Origin: Corynebacterium fournieri
GTDB lineage: Bacteria > Actinomycetota > Actinomycetes > Mycobacteriales > Mycobacteriaceae
Assembly (NCBI RefSeq): GCF_030408775.1
Contig: NZ_CP047210.1
Span: 620,001 to 684,000, forward strand
DNA: 64,000 nucleotides
Reading direction: 5' to 3'
This document shows positions 23,601 to 33,727 of the stretch, one piece after another; the first letter of the stretch is position 1; each line of letters opens with the position of its first letter. The position numbers were made by a program, and so were the translations under genes. The notes below the pieces were generated by a model. The model did not search any database. It had not been told where the DNA came from and saw only the letters and a list, made by a program, of their open reading frames with translations.

Positions 23601-24446
23601 TTACCTGTCGATGTGGCGGATGCGCTCCGACAGGGCAGCCCACAGCTCGGCGGCGCGCCTGCGCAGCCCCCGGCCGACGCGCTTCGCGGCCGCGACCGAG
23701 GCGTCCGCCAGCTCAGCGAACTCGTCGCTGGTCTGCTCTGCCGGGGCGTCCTCGTAATCGTCGTACGCCTTTGACTTTTCGGCGAACTTGGCGGCCACCG
23801 CATCCACGGACTTCACTGCGGGGGCCTTCTTCTCCTCGATCTTCGGCTCGGGGCGGCCGTCCACCGCGTAGCCGACCACGTTGATGTCCGGCCCATCGGC
23901 GCCGATGTCCACGCCCAGCCAGTGCCGCTCCGCTGACAGCGCAAGGTCGCGCGGCTCGAACGGCAGCGCGATGCCGCCCGCCTGCTCCGCCCGCTCGCCG
24001 GCCCAGTAGGGGGCCTCGAACGGCTCGGGCAGCCCGGTGTCCTCAATGACGTGGGTGCGGGTGGCGCAAAAGCTGCGTACCACGGTCTCGCCGGTGAAGT
24101 GGGCGAACCCGCCGTAGTCGCTGTCGGTGCCGGTGGCGATGACAAAGACATCGGAGGCCGGCAGGGCCGTCAGCCAGGGGGTCTTCGTGGACAGCGTCGA
24201 TGCGTCGTCGACAAGCGTGCGTACCACCGACACCCCCGGAAAGCCCGCGATGTAGAACTCGTCGCGCCCCGGCACCGAGGAGCGGTTCAGCGGGAACGAG
24301 CCGATCGGGGTGATCGGCCAGGCGGGGTTGACCTGGGCGAGCAGCTTACGGCCGAACCCGCGGTCGGCTTTCGGCTCGCGCTCGAGCACGCCGGCGGGAT
24401 CGGCGGTGTTGACGAACCAAAGCGTAACTACCGCTGGGAAACTCAT
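23601..24446 (-). CDS. conserved actinobacterial protein, DUF6928-like
   Basis: A 281-residue soluble protein. The N-terminal ~200 residues (FPAVVTLWFVNTADPAG, LVDDASTL, DYGGFAHF, PYWAGERAEQ) resemble the actinobacterial family listed as DUF6928, which I assign with moderate certainty. The last ~70 residues are a charged helical tail (KKAPAVKSVDAVAAKFAEK, VGRGLRRRAAELW). Function unknown. A TAGGAT hexamer at 24453-24458 lies 6 nt upstream of the ATG, consistent with a leaderless mRNA. It follows sepH on the same strand. Confidence 0.65.
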   Translation of the reverse strand: MSFPAVVTLWFVNTADPAGVLEREPKADRGFGRKLLAQVNPAWPITPIGSFPLNRSSVPGRDEFYIAGFPGVSVVRTLVDDASTLSTKTPWLTALPASDVFVIATGTDSDYGGFAHFTGETVVRSFCATRTHVIEDTGLPEPFEAPYWAGERAEQAGGIALPFEPRDLALSAERHWLGVDIGADGPDINVVGYAVDGRPEPKIEEKKAPAVKSVDAVAAKFAEKSKAYDDYEDAPAEQTSDEFAELADASVAAAKRVGRGLRRRAAELWAALSERIRHIDR

Positions 24447-24464
24447 GCGTACATCCTAGGAGGT

Positions 24465-25445
24465 TTAACGCTTCGGGCGCTTGGTATTGGTGCGAACGCC
24501 CAGCAACACGTCCTCCCAGTGCGGGGTGACAGCCTTGCGGCGACGCTTCTGCGGCTGCTCCTCCTCGTCGGGGTGGCGCAGGAACTCGCCCTCGAGCTCG
24601 TCGTCACGCGTATCGACGACCTCCGGCTGCCCCTCAACCGGCAACTGCGCCACCTCGTGATCGCCGTCGCGGTTTTCCCAGTCCTCACGGTCGTCGCGCT
24701 CGGAGCGCTCGGAGCGCACAGCGGAAAGGGAGCGCACCGGCTGGGCGAAGTCCGGGTCCGTCAGGTCCGCGGCCATGGCGTTGCGCGCCTCCGTCTGCGC
24801 GCCCGAGCCCATGGCGTGCTTGAAGGTCCACAGTGCTTCGTTTTCCGTCAGGCCCGCCTTCCAGGTCACGTGGACGACCCAGCTGTCGCCCTGTTCGCGG
24901 GTGGCGTCCCACTCCGCGTCGCTGATGGAATGCCCGCGTGCCGCGAACGCCGTGGCCAGGATCTCGAAGAGGGTCTGCTTGGCCGGTCCGTCCTCGCGCA
25001 CCGGGTGGGACTGCTTCGCGGCCTCGGCCACCTGGGTGCGCTCCAGCAGCACCGGGTGGGCGTAGGCGTCGAGGCGGCTTTCGGCCACTCCCATTTCCTC
25101 GGCGAGCTCTGCGGCGGTCGCGCCGGCGCGCAGGCGGGCCTGGATCTCGTTCGGGCGCAGCGACAGCGGCGTCGCGTACAGCGGGTCCGGCTCCGGCAAG
25201 GTGCGCTCCACCGGCGCAGGCGCAGGCGCGGGTGCAGGTGCTTCTGCCTGCTCCGCCTCTGCGACCTCTGGCTCGGCGGCCTGCTCAGCCACCGGGTGCG
25301 GTTCGGTGGCGGGGGAGTCGGAACGATCGTCGCTAAGCACTGGCTCGAGCTCGGTGCGCGCTAATTGAAAGCGCATCCCGTTGTCGTCACGGAGGACGAA
25401 GAACGTCTCCGTCGACTCCTCCTCCAAGAAGTACAGCTCGCGCAT
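24465..25445 (-). CDS. sepH: septation protein SepH
   Basis: A 326-residue protein with the DUF3071/SepH layout. A short N-terminal beta-rich start (MRELYFLEEESTETFFVLRD) leads to an Ala/Pro/Glu-rich linker (about 45-85) and a helix-turn-helix-like core (LSLRPNEIQARLRAGATAAELAEEMGV). The WVVHVTWKAG region follows, then an acidic disordered tail ending in RRRKAVTPHWEDVLLGVR. In Streptomyces and mycobacteria SepH binds FtsZ and promotes its assembly at division sites. The ATG at 25445 follows AAAGGTGA. Confidence 0.88.
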   Translation of the reverse strand: MRELYFLEEESTETFFVLRDDNGMRFQLARTELEPVLSDDRSDSPATEPHPVAEQAAEPEVAEAEQAEAPAPAPAPAPVERTLPEPDPLYATPLSLRPNEIQARLRAGATAAELAEEMGVAESRLDAYAHPVLLERTQVAEAAKQSHPVREDGPAKQTLFEILATAFAARGHSISDAEWDATREQGDSWVVHVTWKAGLTENEALWTFKHAMGSGAQTEARNAMAADLTDPDFAQPVRSLSAVRSERSERDDREDWENRDGDHEVAQLPVEGQPEVVDTRDDELEGEFLRHPDEEEQPQKRRRKAVTPHWEDVLLGVRTNTKRPKR

Positions 25446-25500
25446 GAGTCACCTTTCCGCCGGGCAGATACGCGTCCAGCTTAACGGACGCCTATATACG

Positions 25501-26763
<1,263 letters not shown>

Positions 26764-26766
26764 TCA

Positions 26767-28062
26767 GTGGCTACTGAGAACAAGGACAAGGCCGTACTCC
26801 ACTACCCGGGCGGCGAGTACGAGATGGACATCATGCGCGCCACCGAGGGCAACGACGGCGTCGTGCTGGGCAAGCTCCTCGGCGAAACCGGCCTGGTCAC
26901 CTTCGACCCCGGCTACGTCTCCACCGGCTCCACCGAATCCAAGATCACCTACATCGACGGCGACGAAGGCATCCTGCGCTACCGCGGCTACGACATCGCG
27001 GACCTGGCGGAAAACGCCACCTTCAACGAGGTGTCCTACCTGCTCATCAACGGTGAGCTGCCCACCACCGACGAGCTGGAAAGCTTCAACTCCGACCTGC
27101 GCCACCACACCCTGCTGGACGAGGACTTCAAGGCCGCGTTCAACATCTTCCCGCGCAACGCTCACCCGATGGCTGTGCTCGCCTCCTCCGTGAACATTCT
27201 GTCCGCGTACTACCAGGACCAGCTCGACCCGCTGGACGAGGAGCAGCTGGACAAGGCCACCGTGCGCCTCATGGCCAAGGTGCCCATGCTGGCCGCCTAC
27301 GCCTACCGCGCATCCCGCGGCAAGCCGTACATGTACCCGGACAACTCCCTGAACCCGCGCGAGAACTTCATGCGCATGATGTTCGGTTACCCGACCGAGG
27401 ACTACCACGTCGACCCGGTGCTGACCAAGGCCCTGGACAAGCTGCTCATCCTGCACGCGGACCACGAGCAGAACTGCTCCACCTCCACCGTGCGCATGAT
27501 CGCGTCCGCGCAGGCGAACATGTTCGTCTCCATCGCCGGCGGCATCAACGCCCTGGCGGGCCCGCTGCACGGCGGCGCAAACCAGGCGGTGCTGGAGATG
27601 CTCGAGGACATCAAGAACAACCACGACGGCGACGCCACCGACTTCATGAACCGCGTGAAGAACAAGGAAAAGGGCGTCCGCCTCATGGGCTTCGGCCACC
27701 GCGTGTACAAGAACTACGACCCGCGCGCCGCGATCGTGAAGGAGACCGCACACGAGGTGCTCGAGCACCTCGGCGGCGACGAGCTTCTGGACCTGGCCAT
27801 GAAGCTCGAGGAGATTGCGCTGAACGACGACTACTTCATCCAGCGCAAGCTCTACCCGAATGTGGACTTCTACACCGGCCTGATCTACCGCGCCATGGGC
27901 TTCCCCACGGACTTCTTCACCGTCCTGTTCGCCATCGGCCGCCTGCCGGGCTGGATCGCCCAGTACCGCGAGCAGTTGGAGATGAACACCAAGATCAACC
28001 GCCCGCGCCAGATCTACACCGGCTACCAACAGCGCAACTTCGTGCCGCGTGACCAGCGCTAA
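26767..28062 (+). CDS. gltA: citrate synthase
   Basis: A 431-residue type II citrate synthase that condenses acetyl-CoA and oxaloacetate at the entry of the TCA cycle. The three catalytic regions are visible: LHADHEQNCSTSTVRM, the GFGHRVYKNYDPRA histidine loop, and the VDFYTG aspartate. The GTG at 26767 is chosen: it lies downstream of GGAAGGGG and gives the conserved MATENKDKAVLHYPGGE start. The frame is open 198 nt further upstream, but that stretch contains the promoter. Confidence 0.97.
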   Translation: MATENKDKAVLHYPGGEYEMDIMRATEGNDGVVLGKLLGETGLVTFDPGYVSTGSTESKITYIDGDEGILRYRGYDIADLAENATFNEVSYLLINGELPTTDELESFNSDLRHHTLLDEDFKAAFNIFPRNAHPMAVLASSVNILSAYYQDQLDPLDEEQLDKATVRLMAKVPMLAAYAYRASRGKPYMYPDNSLNPRENFMRMMFGYPTEDYHVDPVLTKALDKLLILHADHEQNCSTSTVRMIASAQANMFVSIAGGINALAGPLHGGANQAVLEMLEDIKNNHDGDATDFMNRVKNKEKGVRLMGFGHRVYKNYDPRAAIVKETAHEVLEHLGGDELLDLAMKLEEIALNDDYFIQRKLYPNVDFYTGLIYRAMGFPTDFFTVLFAIGRLPGWIAQYREQLEMNTKINRPRQIYTGYQQRNFVPRDQR

Positions 28063-28108
28063 GCGCGCTTGAAGTCACGGATAAGCAAGCGCTAATTCGT
28101 GGTGCCAT

Positions 28109-28163
28109 CGCCGAGAACTGCTCTACCCTTATAATTTTGGGCGGAAGTTCTCGGCGGTTTCTT
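28109..28163 (+). terminator. gltA terminator overlapping an fkpA promoter
   Basis: CGCCGAGAACT (28109-28119) and AGTTCTCGGCG (28146-28156) form a perfect 11-bp stem followed by GTTTCTTTTG. The 26-nt loop contains TATAAT at 28130-28135, a consensus -10 hexamer about 67 nt before the fkpA ATG. Confidence 0.7.
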
Positions 28164-28201
28164 TTGATACCGCGCACAAACTTGCAAGGAGTTTCAACGC
28201 T

Positions 28202-28561
28202 ATGGAAAAGCCGTTCATCGACAAGCCGGAGGGTCCGGCACCTGCAGACCTCGTCGTCGAGGACATCACCGTCGGCGAAGGTGCAGAGGCCGTGGCCGGC
28301 GGGTTTGTCAAGGTCCACTACTTGGGCGTGGACTTCGAAACGGGCGAGGAGTTCGACTCCTCATGGGACCGCGGCGAGGCCGCAGAGTTCCCGCTCACCG
28401 GCCTGATCCAGGGCTGGCAGGAAGGCATCCCCGGCATGAAGGTCGGCGGGCGCCGTCAGCTGACCATTCCGCCGGAGAAGGCGTACGGCCCCGCAGGCGG
28501 CGGCCACCCGCTGTCCGGCCGCACGCTCGTATTTATCATCGACCTGCTCGACGCCAGCTAG
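28202..28561 (+). CDS. fkpA: FKBP-type peptidyl-prolyl cis-trans isomerase
   Basis: A 119-residue single-domain cytosolic FKBP (VKVHYLGVDFETGEEFDSSWDRGE, LIQGWQEGIPGMKVGGRRQLTIPPEKAYG, LVFIIDLL) with no signal peptide. It accelerates proline isomerisation during protein folding. The ribosome binding site is AAGGAG at 8-9 nt from the ATG. It lies directly downstream of gltA, as in C. glutamicum, and is followed by an aldo/keto reductase gene after 10 bp. Confidence 0.93.
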   Translation: MEKPFIDKPEGPAPADLVVEDITVGEGAEAVAGGFVKVHYLGVDFETGEEFDSSWDRGEAAEFPLTGLIQGWQEGIPGMKVGGRRQLTIPPEKAYGPAGGGHPLSGRTLVFIIDLLDAS

Positions 28562-28571
28562 GAGGCCGGCC

Positions 28572-29399
28572 ATGCGCATCCCAGTGACCACCCTGAACGA
28601 CGGCTACGATTTCCCCCTCCTCGGCCTGGGCACCTACAAGCTCGCCGGCGACGAGGTAGAGCCGATCGTGCGCACCGCAATTGAGCTGGGCTACCGCCAC
28701 ATCGACACCGCCGCGCTCTACGACAACGAGGTCGAGGTGGGCAAGGCCATCAACGCCGCGATCAAGGCCGGCGAAGTCACCCGCGAAGAGTTGTTCGTGA
28801 CCACCAAGCTGTGGAACGACGACCAGGAGCGGGTGGCCGAGGCGTACCACGAGTCGCTCAAGCGCCTCGACCTCGAGTTCGTGGACCTGTACCTCGTGCA
28901 CTGGCCGTGGCCACAGCACGGCACCTACGTGCGCGCGTTCGAGCAGATCGCCGAGCTGCAGGGCATGGGCCGCCTGCAGTCCGCGGGTGTGGCCAACTTC
29001 TACCCGCAGGTGCTCGACGAGATCATCGAGGCCACGGGCATCACCCCGGTGCTCAACCAGGTGGAGCTGCACGCCGGGTTTACCCAGCCCGAGCTGCGCG
29101 CGTACCACGACGAGCACGACATCGTCACCGAGGCGTGGGCGCCGATTGCCCGCGGCTCCAACTTCGACGACCCGGCGATCCGTGCGGTGGCGGACAAGCA
29201 CGGCGCGACCCCGGCGCAGGTCTCGCTCGCGTACCTTTTGCAGCTCGGCTGCTCTGTGGTGCCGAAGACCTCCAACCCAAAGCGGCTGGAGGAAAATTTG
29301 GGTGCGGTAGGCATTTCGCTTGACGACGAAGACGTCACCGCCCTCGACGCTGTCCAGGGAGAGCGCCTCTCCGGCGACCCGCTGACCTTCCCGGGGTAG
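28572..29399 (+). CDS. aldo/keto reductase
   Basis: A 275-residue NADPH-dependent reductase with the AKR catalytic tetrad: the Asp and Tyr in RHIDTAALYDNE, the Lys in VTTKLW, and the His in LVHWP. The cofactor-binding VVPKTSNPKRLEENL region is near the C-terminus. It resembles 2,5-diketo-D-gluconate reductase-type AKR5 enzymes; the natural substrate is unknown. It is probably co-transcribed with fkpA and followed by a clear terminator. Confidence 0.9.
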   Translation: MRIPVTTLNDGYDFPLLGLGTYKLAGDEVEPIVRTAIELGYRHIDTAALYDNEVEVGKAINAAIKAGEVTREELFVTTKLWNDDQERVAEAYHESLKRLDLEFVDLYLVHWPWPQHGTYVRAFEQIAELQGMGRLQSAGVANFYPQVLDEIIEATGITPVLNQVELHAGFTQPELRAYHDEHDIVTEAWAPIARGSNFDDPAIRAVADKHGATPAQVSLAYLLQLGCSVVPKTSNPKRLEENLGAVGISLDDEDVTALDAVQGERLSGDPLTFPG

Positions 29400-29417
29400 G
29401 GCAGAAGGTCCCCTTTC

Positions 29418-29457
29418 ACCGTCCGGTTACGCATCTGCGTGGCCGGGCGGTTTTTCT
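29418..29457 (+). terminator. terminator after the aldo/keto reductase gene
   Basis: ACCGTCCGG and CCGGGCGGT pair around a loop that can itself form an ACGCA/TGCGT stem, followed by TTTTTC. Confidence 0.85.
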
Positions 29458-29594
29458 ATGCGCGAACATAAAGAGAGTTATGAGACATTGAACAGTTGTA
29501 TGTGTGATAGGTTACATTCACATTGTTGAGTCGGGGATGACATAGACCCGGCGAGGCAAGACCGAATTCCCGTGCATAAGAAAGGATCGAGGCA

Positions 29595-29933
29595 ATGGCA
29601 GGTTCTACCGCTGTCCCGCAACGCCGCGAACCAACTCCTGATGAGTTCGTGGCCATGCAGCAAAGCCCCGAATTCCAAGATCTCCGCGGCACCTTCCGCG
29701 GGTTCACGTTCCCGGTGATGATTGCGGCGTTTGTCTGGTACGTCTTCTACGTCGTCTTCGCCACCTTCGCCCCCGACGTGATGGCCAAGGACTTCCTCGG
29801 CCTCAACCTGGGCCTCTGGCTGGGCCTGGCGCAGTTTTTCACGACATTCTTGATCACCTGGATCTACGTGAAGTGGGCGAACAAAAACATCGAGCCGCGC
29901 GCGGCTCACATCCGCGAAGAGATGGAGGGCTAA
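29595..29933 (+). CDS. mctB: DUF485 membrane protein MctB
   Basis: A 112-residue protein with two membrane helices (about 38-58 and 72-94) and the DUF485 pattern (FRGFTFPVMIAAFVWYVFYVVFATFAPD, GLAQFFTTFLITWIYVKWAN). DUF485 proteins are encoded with acetate/pyruvate symporters and probably help them assemble or function. It lies 3 bp upstream of mctC, as in the C. glutamicum mctBC pair. The upstream region (29458-29594) carries TGTGATAGGTTACA at 29503-29516, an imperfect GlxR-like element. Confidence 0.9.
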   Translation: MAGSTAVPQRREPTPDEFVAMQQSPEFQDLRGTFRGFTFPVMIAAFVWYVFYVVFATFAPDVMAKDFLGLNLGLWLGLAQFFTTFLITWIYVKWANKNIEPRAAHIREEMEG

Positions 29934-29936
29934 CCC

Positions 29937-31583
29937 ATGCAGACCTACCTGCTCGCCGCCGAATCGGGTGAGACCGGCAACCCGATCCTCAACATCGCGA
30001 TCTTCGGCATCTTTATCGTTGTCACTCTCTACATCGTGACCCGCGCCGGCAAGACCACGAGTGAATCGGCAGACTTTTACACCGGAGGTGCGTCGTTTAG
30101 CGGCACGCAAAACGGCCTCGCCATCGCGGGCGATTACCTCTCCGCCGCGTCGTTCCTCGGCATCGTCGGCTCGATCGCGCTCAACGGCTACGACGGCTTC
30201 TTGTACTCCATCGGCTTCTTCGTAGCGTGGCTGGTCGCGCTGCTGCTGGTGGCGGAGCCGCTGCGCAACGTGGGCCGCTTCACCATGGCGGACGTGTTGT
30301 CGTTCCGCCTGCGCCAAAAGCCGGTGCGCGTCGCCGCCGCCTTCGGCACCCTCTTTGTCTCGCTGTTCTACCTGATCGCGCAGATGGCGGGCGCAGGCTC
30401 CTTGGTGTCCGTGCTGCTGAACCTGCACTCGTTTACCGCGCAGGCGATCTGCGTGGGCATCGTCGGCGTGATCATGATCATCTACGTCCTGGTCGGCGGC
30501 ATGAAGGGCACCACCTACGTGCAGATGATCAAGGCGGTGCTGCTCATCGCCGGCGTGCTGATCATGACCGTGCTCGCGTTCATCATGGCCAAGGGTGGCC
30601 TGACCGCAGTGTTCGACAAAGCCATCGATTCGCACACCGCTTCCAGCTACATCGCCGAGAAGGGCTACCAGGCGGGCGACATTCTCAAGCCCGGCCTGAA
30701 GTACGGCAAGACCACCACCACCAAGCTGGACTTCGTCTCGCTCGGCCTGTCACTGGTGCTGGGTACCGCGGGCCTGCCGCACGTGCTCATGCGCTTCTAC
30801 ACGGTGCCCACCGCCAAGGAAGCGCGTAAGTCTGTGACCTGGGCGATCGTGCTCATCGGCTCGTTCTACCTGCTCACCCTCGTGCTGGGCTACGCCGCGG
30901 CCGCATTCGTCGGCCCGGACCGCATCCTCGCCGCGCCGGGGGGTGCGAACTCGGCGGCGCCGCTGCTCGCGTTCGAGCTCGGCGGCTCCATCTTCATGGC
31001 GCTGATCTCCGCGGTCGCCTTCGCGACGGTCCTCGCGGTCGTCGCCGGCCTGGCCATCACCGCCTCCGCGTCGATCGCGCACGACGTCTACGACGCAGTG
31101 CTTCGCGACGGCCAAGCCACCGAAGCAGAACAAGTCCGCGTCTCCCGCATCACCGTGGTCGTGTTGGGTGTCGTCGCCATCGTCCTGGGCATCCTGGCCA
31201 TGCAGCAGAACGTGGCCTTCCTCGTGTCCCTGGCGTTCGCCACTGCGGCGTCCGCGAACCTGCCGACCATCCTGTACTCGCTGTACTGGAAGCGCTTCAA
31301 CACCACCGGCGCGGTGGCGTCGATCTACACCGGCCTGATCTCCGCGCTGGTGCTGATCGCGCTTTCGCCGGCGGTCTCCGGCAGCCCGACCGCGATGTTC
31401 CCCAACGCGGACTGGTCCATCTTCCCGCTGACCAGCCCGGGCCTGGTGTCCATCCCGCTCGGCTTCCTCGCTGGCATTGTGGGTACCTACCTGGGCAAGC
31501 CTGACAACTTCGACGAGCTGCAGGCCGAGATGGAGGTCCGCTCGCTGACCGGTGTCGGCGTGGAGGCTCCGGTCGACCACTAG
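29937..31583 (+). CDS. mctC: monocarboxylate symporter MctC
   Basis: A 548-residue solute:sodium symporter family protein with about 13 membrane helices. Signature regions include FYTGGASFSGTQNGLAIAGD near the N-terminus, the RVAAAFGTLFVSLFYLIAQM segment, and GLPHVLMRFYTVP. C. glutamicum MctC imports pyruvate, acetate and propionate and is controlled by RamA/RamB; the same role is inferred here from similarity and the mctB partner. A strong terminator follows. Confidence 0.93.
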   Translation: MQTYLLAAESGETGNPILNIAIFGIFIVVTLYIVTRAGKTTSESADFYTGGASFSGTQNGLAIAGDYLSAASFLGIVGSIALNGYDGFLYSIGFFVAWLVALLLVAEPLRNVGRFTMADVLSFRLRQKPVRVAAAFGTLFVSLFYLIAQMAGAGSLVSVLLNLHSFTAQAICVGIVGVIMIIYVLVGGMKGTTYVQMIKAVLLIAGVLIMTVLAFIMAKGGLTAVFDKAIDSHTASSYIAEKGYQAGDILKPGLKYGKTTTTKLDFVSLGLSLVLGTAGLPHVLMRFYTVPTAKEARKSVTWAIVLIGSFYLLTLVLGYAAAAFVGPDRILAAPGGANSAAPLLAFELGGSIFMALISAVAFATVLAVVAGLAITASASIAHDVYDAVLRDGQATEAEQVRVSRITVVVLGVVAIVLGILAMQQNVAFLVSLAFATAASANLPTILYSLYWKRFNTTGAVASIYTGLISALVLIALSPAVSGSPTAMFPNADWSIFPLTSPGLVSIPLGFLAGIVGTYLGKPDNFDELQAEMEVRSLTGVGVEAPVDH

Positions 31584-31596
31584 GCACCAACAGGAA

Positions 31597-31625
31597 AAGG
31601 GCCCGCCGGCGCGGGCCCTTTTTTA
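31597..31625 (+). terminator. mctBC terminator
   Basis: AAGGGCCCGC and GCGGGCCCTT form a 10-bp stem with a CGGC loop followed by TTTTT. It also faces the convergent DUF1906 gene. Confidence 0.93.
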
Positions 31626-31630
31626 ATGCG

Positions 31631-32470
31631 TTACCTCAGCCACGAGGAGGACAGTTGGCTGCTGCCCTGCAAAAGGTTCGCCCAATCGTCCGGGGTGAGG
31701 TGGGCGAGGGTCGAGCCTTGCCCCGGGGTCCACTGGCCCCAATCGGAGGCGTACACGTTGTTGACGTCCACCTGCACCCCCTCGATGTAGGCTTGGCGGC
31801 CCGCCACCTGGTGGATGTTGGCGCGGGGGTGGATCTGGCCGCGCGAGCCCCAGTCGTGCTGCCAGAAGAAGGAGCCGATGCCGTCTTCCAGGCACCACGC
31901 GATGGTGTAGAAGTTGCCGTACACGCCGAGCTGGAAGCCGGCGGCGTTGAACGCAGCCCCCATGGCCTTGAGGTACGGGTTGATCTGGTTGTTGAACTGC
32001 TCGAGGGTGGGGTTGTCGTCGATGGCCACGTAGATTGGCCGCCCGGCCGGCCCGCCTGCCGCGGCGTGCAGGGCCATCGCCTTCGGTGCGTGTTCGGCGG
32101 CGCCGAGCGCGCCGCGTTTCCAGTCGGCGGTCTCGGCGCGGCCGAACTGGTAAACGGAGGCCACCGCCAGGCCGTTCGCCTTGTAGTCGCGCGTCTCGCC
32201 GATGGTTACCGGCTTGCCGCGCATCCACTCGGCGCCGGGGCGGCGCTCGGAGACGTAGCGCACCGCGCCCATGTGGCCCGCTGCCTTCACAGCGCTTGCC
32301 GAGGGCACCGCCGCCGAGTAATCCACCACGGTGCCAAGCACGCGGCGCTGCTGCGCGTGCGCGGCGGGGGAGAGGGCGGTCGAGGCGGTGCCCGCGACGG
32401 CGGCTGCGGCGGTCAGGGCGCCCGCGGACTTCAAAAATGAGCGGCGATCAAAGGTAGTCACATCCGTCAC
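31631..32470 (-). CDS. Tat-exported DUF1906 protein (Rv2525c-like glycoside-hydrolase fold)
   Basis: A 279-residue protein with a twin-arginine signal (DRRSFLKSAGAL, cleavage near AHA-Q). A DUF1906/Rv2525c-like domain follows (GTVVDYSAAVPS, VRYVSERRPGAEWM, IYVAIDDNP, LGVYGNFYTIAWCLED, SFFWQHDWGS). The domain adopts a glycoside hydrolase-like TIM barrel, and the mycobacterial homologue Rv2525c is a Tat substrate linked to cell-wall glycan metabolism and beta-lactam susceptibility. The precise substrate is unknown. It is monocistronic. Confidence 0.85.
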   Translation of the reverse strand: MTDVTTFDRRSFLKSAGALTAAAAVAGTASTALSPAAHAQQRRVLGTVVDYSAAVPSASAVKAAGHMGAVRYVSERRPGAEWMRGKPVTIGETRDYKANGLAVASVYQFGRAETADWKRGALGAAEHAPKAMALHAAAGGPAGRPIYVAIDDNPTLEQFNNQINPYLKAMGAAFNAAGFQLGVYGNFYTIAWCLEDGIGSFFWQHDWGSRGQIHPRANIHQVAGRQAYIEGVQVDVNNVYASDWGQWTPGQGSTLAHLTPDDWANLLQGSSQLSSSWLR

Positions 32471-32575
32471 TCTAGCCCCAAGTGGCGGTTTGTGCTCAAA
32501 CTCGGGCGGGCAACGGCGCGCCTGCGCGGCGGCGGTTTCCGGCGCGGCAGCAGGCTGCGGTAACCTAACGCCATT

Positions 32576-32651
32576 GCCCTAGTAGCTCAGTGGATAGAGC
32601 ACGGCTCTCCTAAAGCCGGTGTCGGAGGTTCGATTCCTCTCTGGGGCGCCA
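32576..32651 (+). tRNA. tRNA-Arg (anticodon CCU)
   Basis: A complete 76-nt cloverleaf. The acceptor stem GCCCTAG pairs with CTGGGGC with one G-U pair. The D arm is GCTCAGTGGATAGAGC, the anticodon arm CGGCT-CTCCTAA-AGCCG gives anticodon CCT (reads AGG), and the T loop is TTCGATT. The 3' CCA is encoded in the genome. Confidence 0.95.
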
Positions 32652-32667
32652 ATTTTTTCCGCCAAAC

Positions 32668-33699
32668 CTACCGGTTAAACGGCTTGGAGACCCACGTAAA
32701 CGGCCGGTCCAGCAGGGTGGTGCCCAGCTCGGACGGGGTGAGCACGAAGGCCTCGCCGCCGGCGGGGGCAAGCTCGATCGTGCCTTCGCTGGCCAGCCAG
32801 GTGAATTCGCGGGTTTCCACGACGGGCCCGCGCGGAGCGGCGTTGTAGCCGTCGTCGGTCATGGGGGCGGTCAGCTGGATGGTGACGCGGTCGCCGTTGA
32901 GGGTGTAGAAGCCTTCTTGGAGGGAGCCGGAGGCTCGTCGTAAGGCAACGAACCCGTGGAAGGAGCCCTCGGGGGTTTCGGCGTCCTCCACCCAGTGGAA
33001 GCTGCCTGCCGCGGGGCCGTCGATGGAGCCGAAGGCGATCGCCGCCCAGCGCTGGTCGTCGGACAATTCGGGAGCTGCTTCGATGTCGCCGCCGGCCACC
33101 GCATACAGGCCGGAGAGCTCGGTGCCCTCGCGGTCGAGCGCCTTGGGCACGTTGGTGGCCACTGCGAACCCGGCCGCGCCGAGGGAGACCACCAGAGCCA
33201 AAGCGGGGAAGAAGCGGGTGACGCGGTGGACCTTCTCGTTCGTAATCGCGCGCGGCGCATCCACGGCCTCGACGCTGCGCCCGGCCACAAAGCGCCACAG
33301 CCGCGGCAGCCACGGCGCCAACACCAGCAGGTACAGCAACGCCTGGATGGCCGCGGGGATCTTCACCGGCACGTCGAAGGTCATGTTCAGCAGCCACACC
33401 ACGGCCAGGTCCACGAAACCGATGAGCCCGCCCAGCCACGCGGTGCGCCGGAACAGCACCAGCACGGCGGCGACGAACTCCGCCAGCCCCGCCAAGAACT
33501 GCACGACGGGGGAGAAGCCCATGAACGTCCACAGCAGCCCCATCGGTGACTTCTCGCCGAGCGTGATCAAAAGCTCCGGAAAATCCGGCCGGCCCATCTG
33601 CATCAGGACGAGTTTGGCGCCCGCGTAGGGCATGAGCATGACAAACGCCGCCATGCGTACGAGCCAGTGCAGCGCCCATCCAATTGATTTCTTGTTCAT
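32668..33699 (-). CDS. DoxX-like membrane protein with exported C-terminal domain
   Basis: A 343-residue protein. The N-terminal ~150 residues hold four hydrophobic helices in a DoxX-like layout (ALHWLVRMAAFVMLMPYAGAK, FLAGLAEFVAAVLVLFR, GLIGFVDLAVVWLLN, ALLYLLVLAPWLPRLWRF). A fifth helix (about 178-198) leads to an extracytoplasmic beta-rich domain of ~145 residues (LSGLYAVAGGDIEAAPELSDD, EGSFHGFVALRR, ETREFTWLASEGTIELAPAGGEAF). The C-terminal domain is not one I recognise. The ATG at 33699 is chosen because longer frames run into the upstream divergent gene. Confidence 0.68.
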   Translation of the reverse strand: MNKKSIGWALHWLVRMAAFVMLMPYAGAKLVLMQMGRPDFPELLITLGEKSPMGLLWTFMGFSPVVQFLAGLAEFVAAVLVLFRRTAWLGGLIGFVDLAVVWLLNMTFDVPVKIPAAIQALLYLLVLAPWLPRLWRFVAGRSVEAVDAPRAITNEKVHRVTRFFPALALVVSLGAAGFAVATNVPKALDREGTELSGLYAVAGGDIEAAPELSDDQRWAAIAFGSIDGPAAGSFHWVEDAETPEGSFHGFVALRRASGSLQEGFYTLNGDRVTIQLTAPMTDDGYNAAPRGPVVETREFTWLASEGTIELAPAGGEAFVLTPSELGTTLLDRPFTWVSKPFNR

Positions 33700-33727
33700 C
33701 TGTCGCAGGGTAGCACCGGTGTTTAGC

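Noticed and set aside
25196-25340. Short GC-rich repeat (GCAGGCGCAGG-like) suspected as a tandem repeat element
   Set aside because: It encodes the Ala-Pro linker of SepH and is explained by protein composition.
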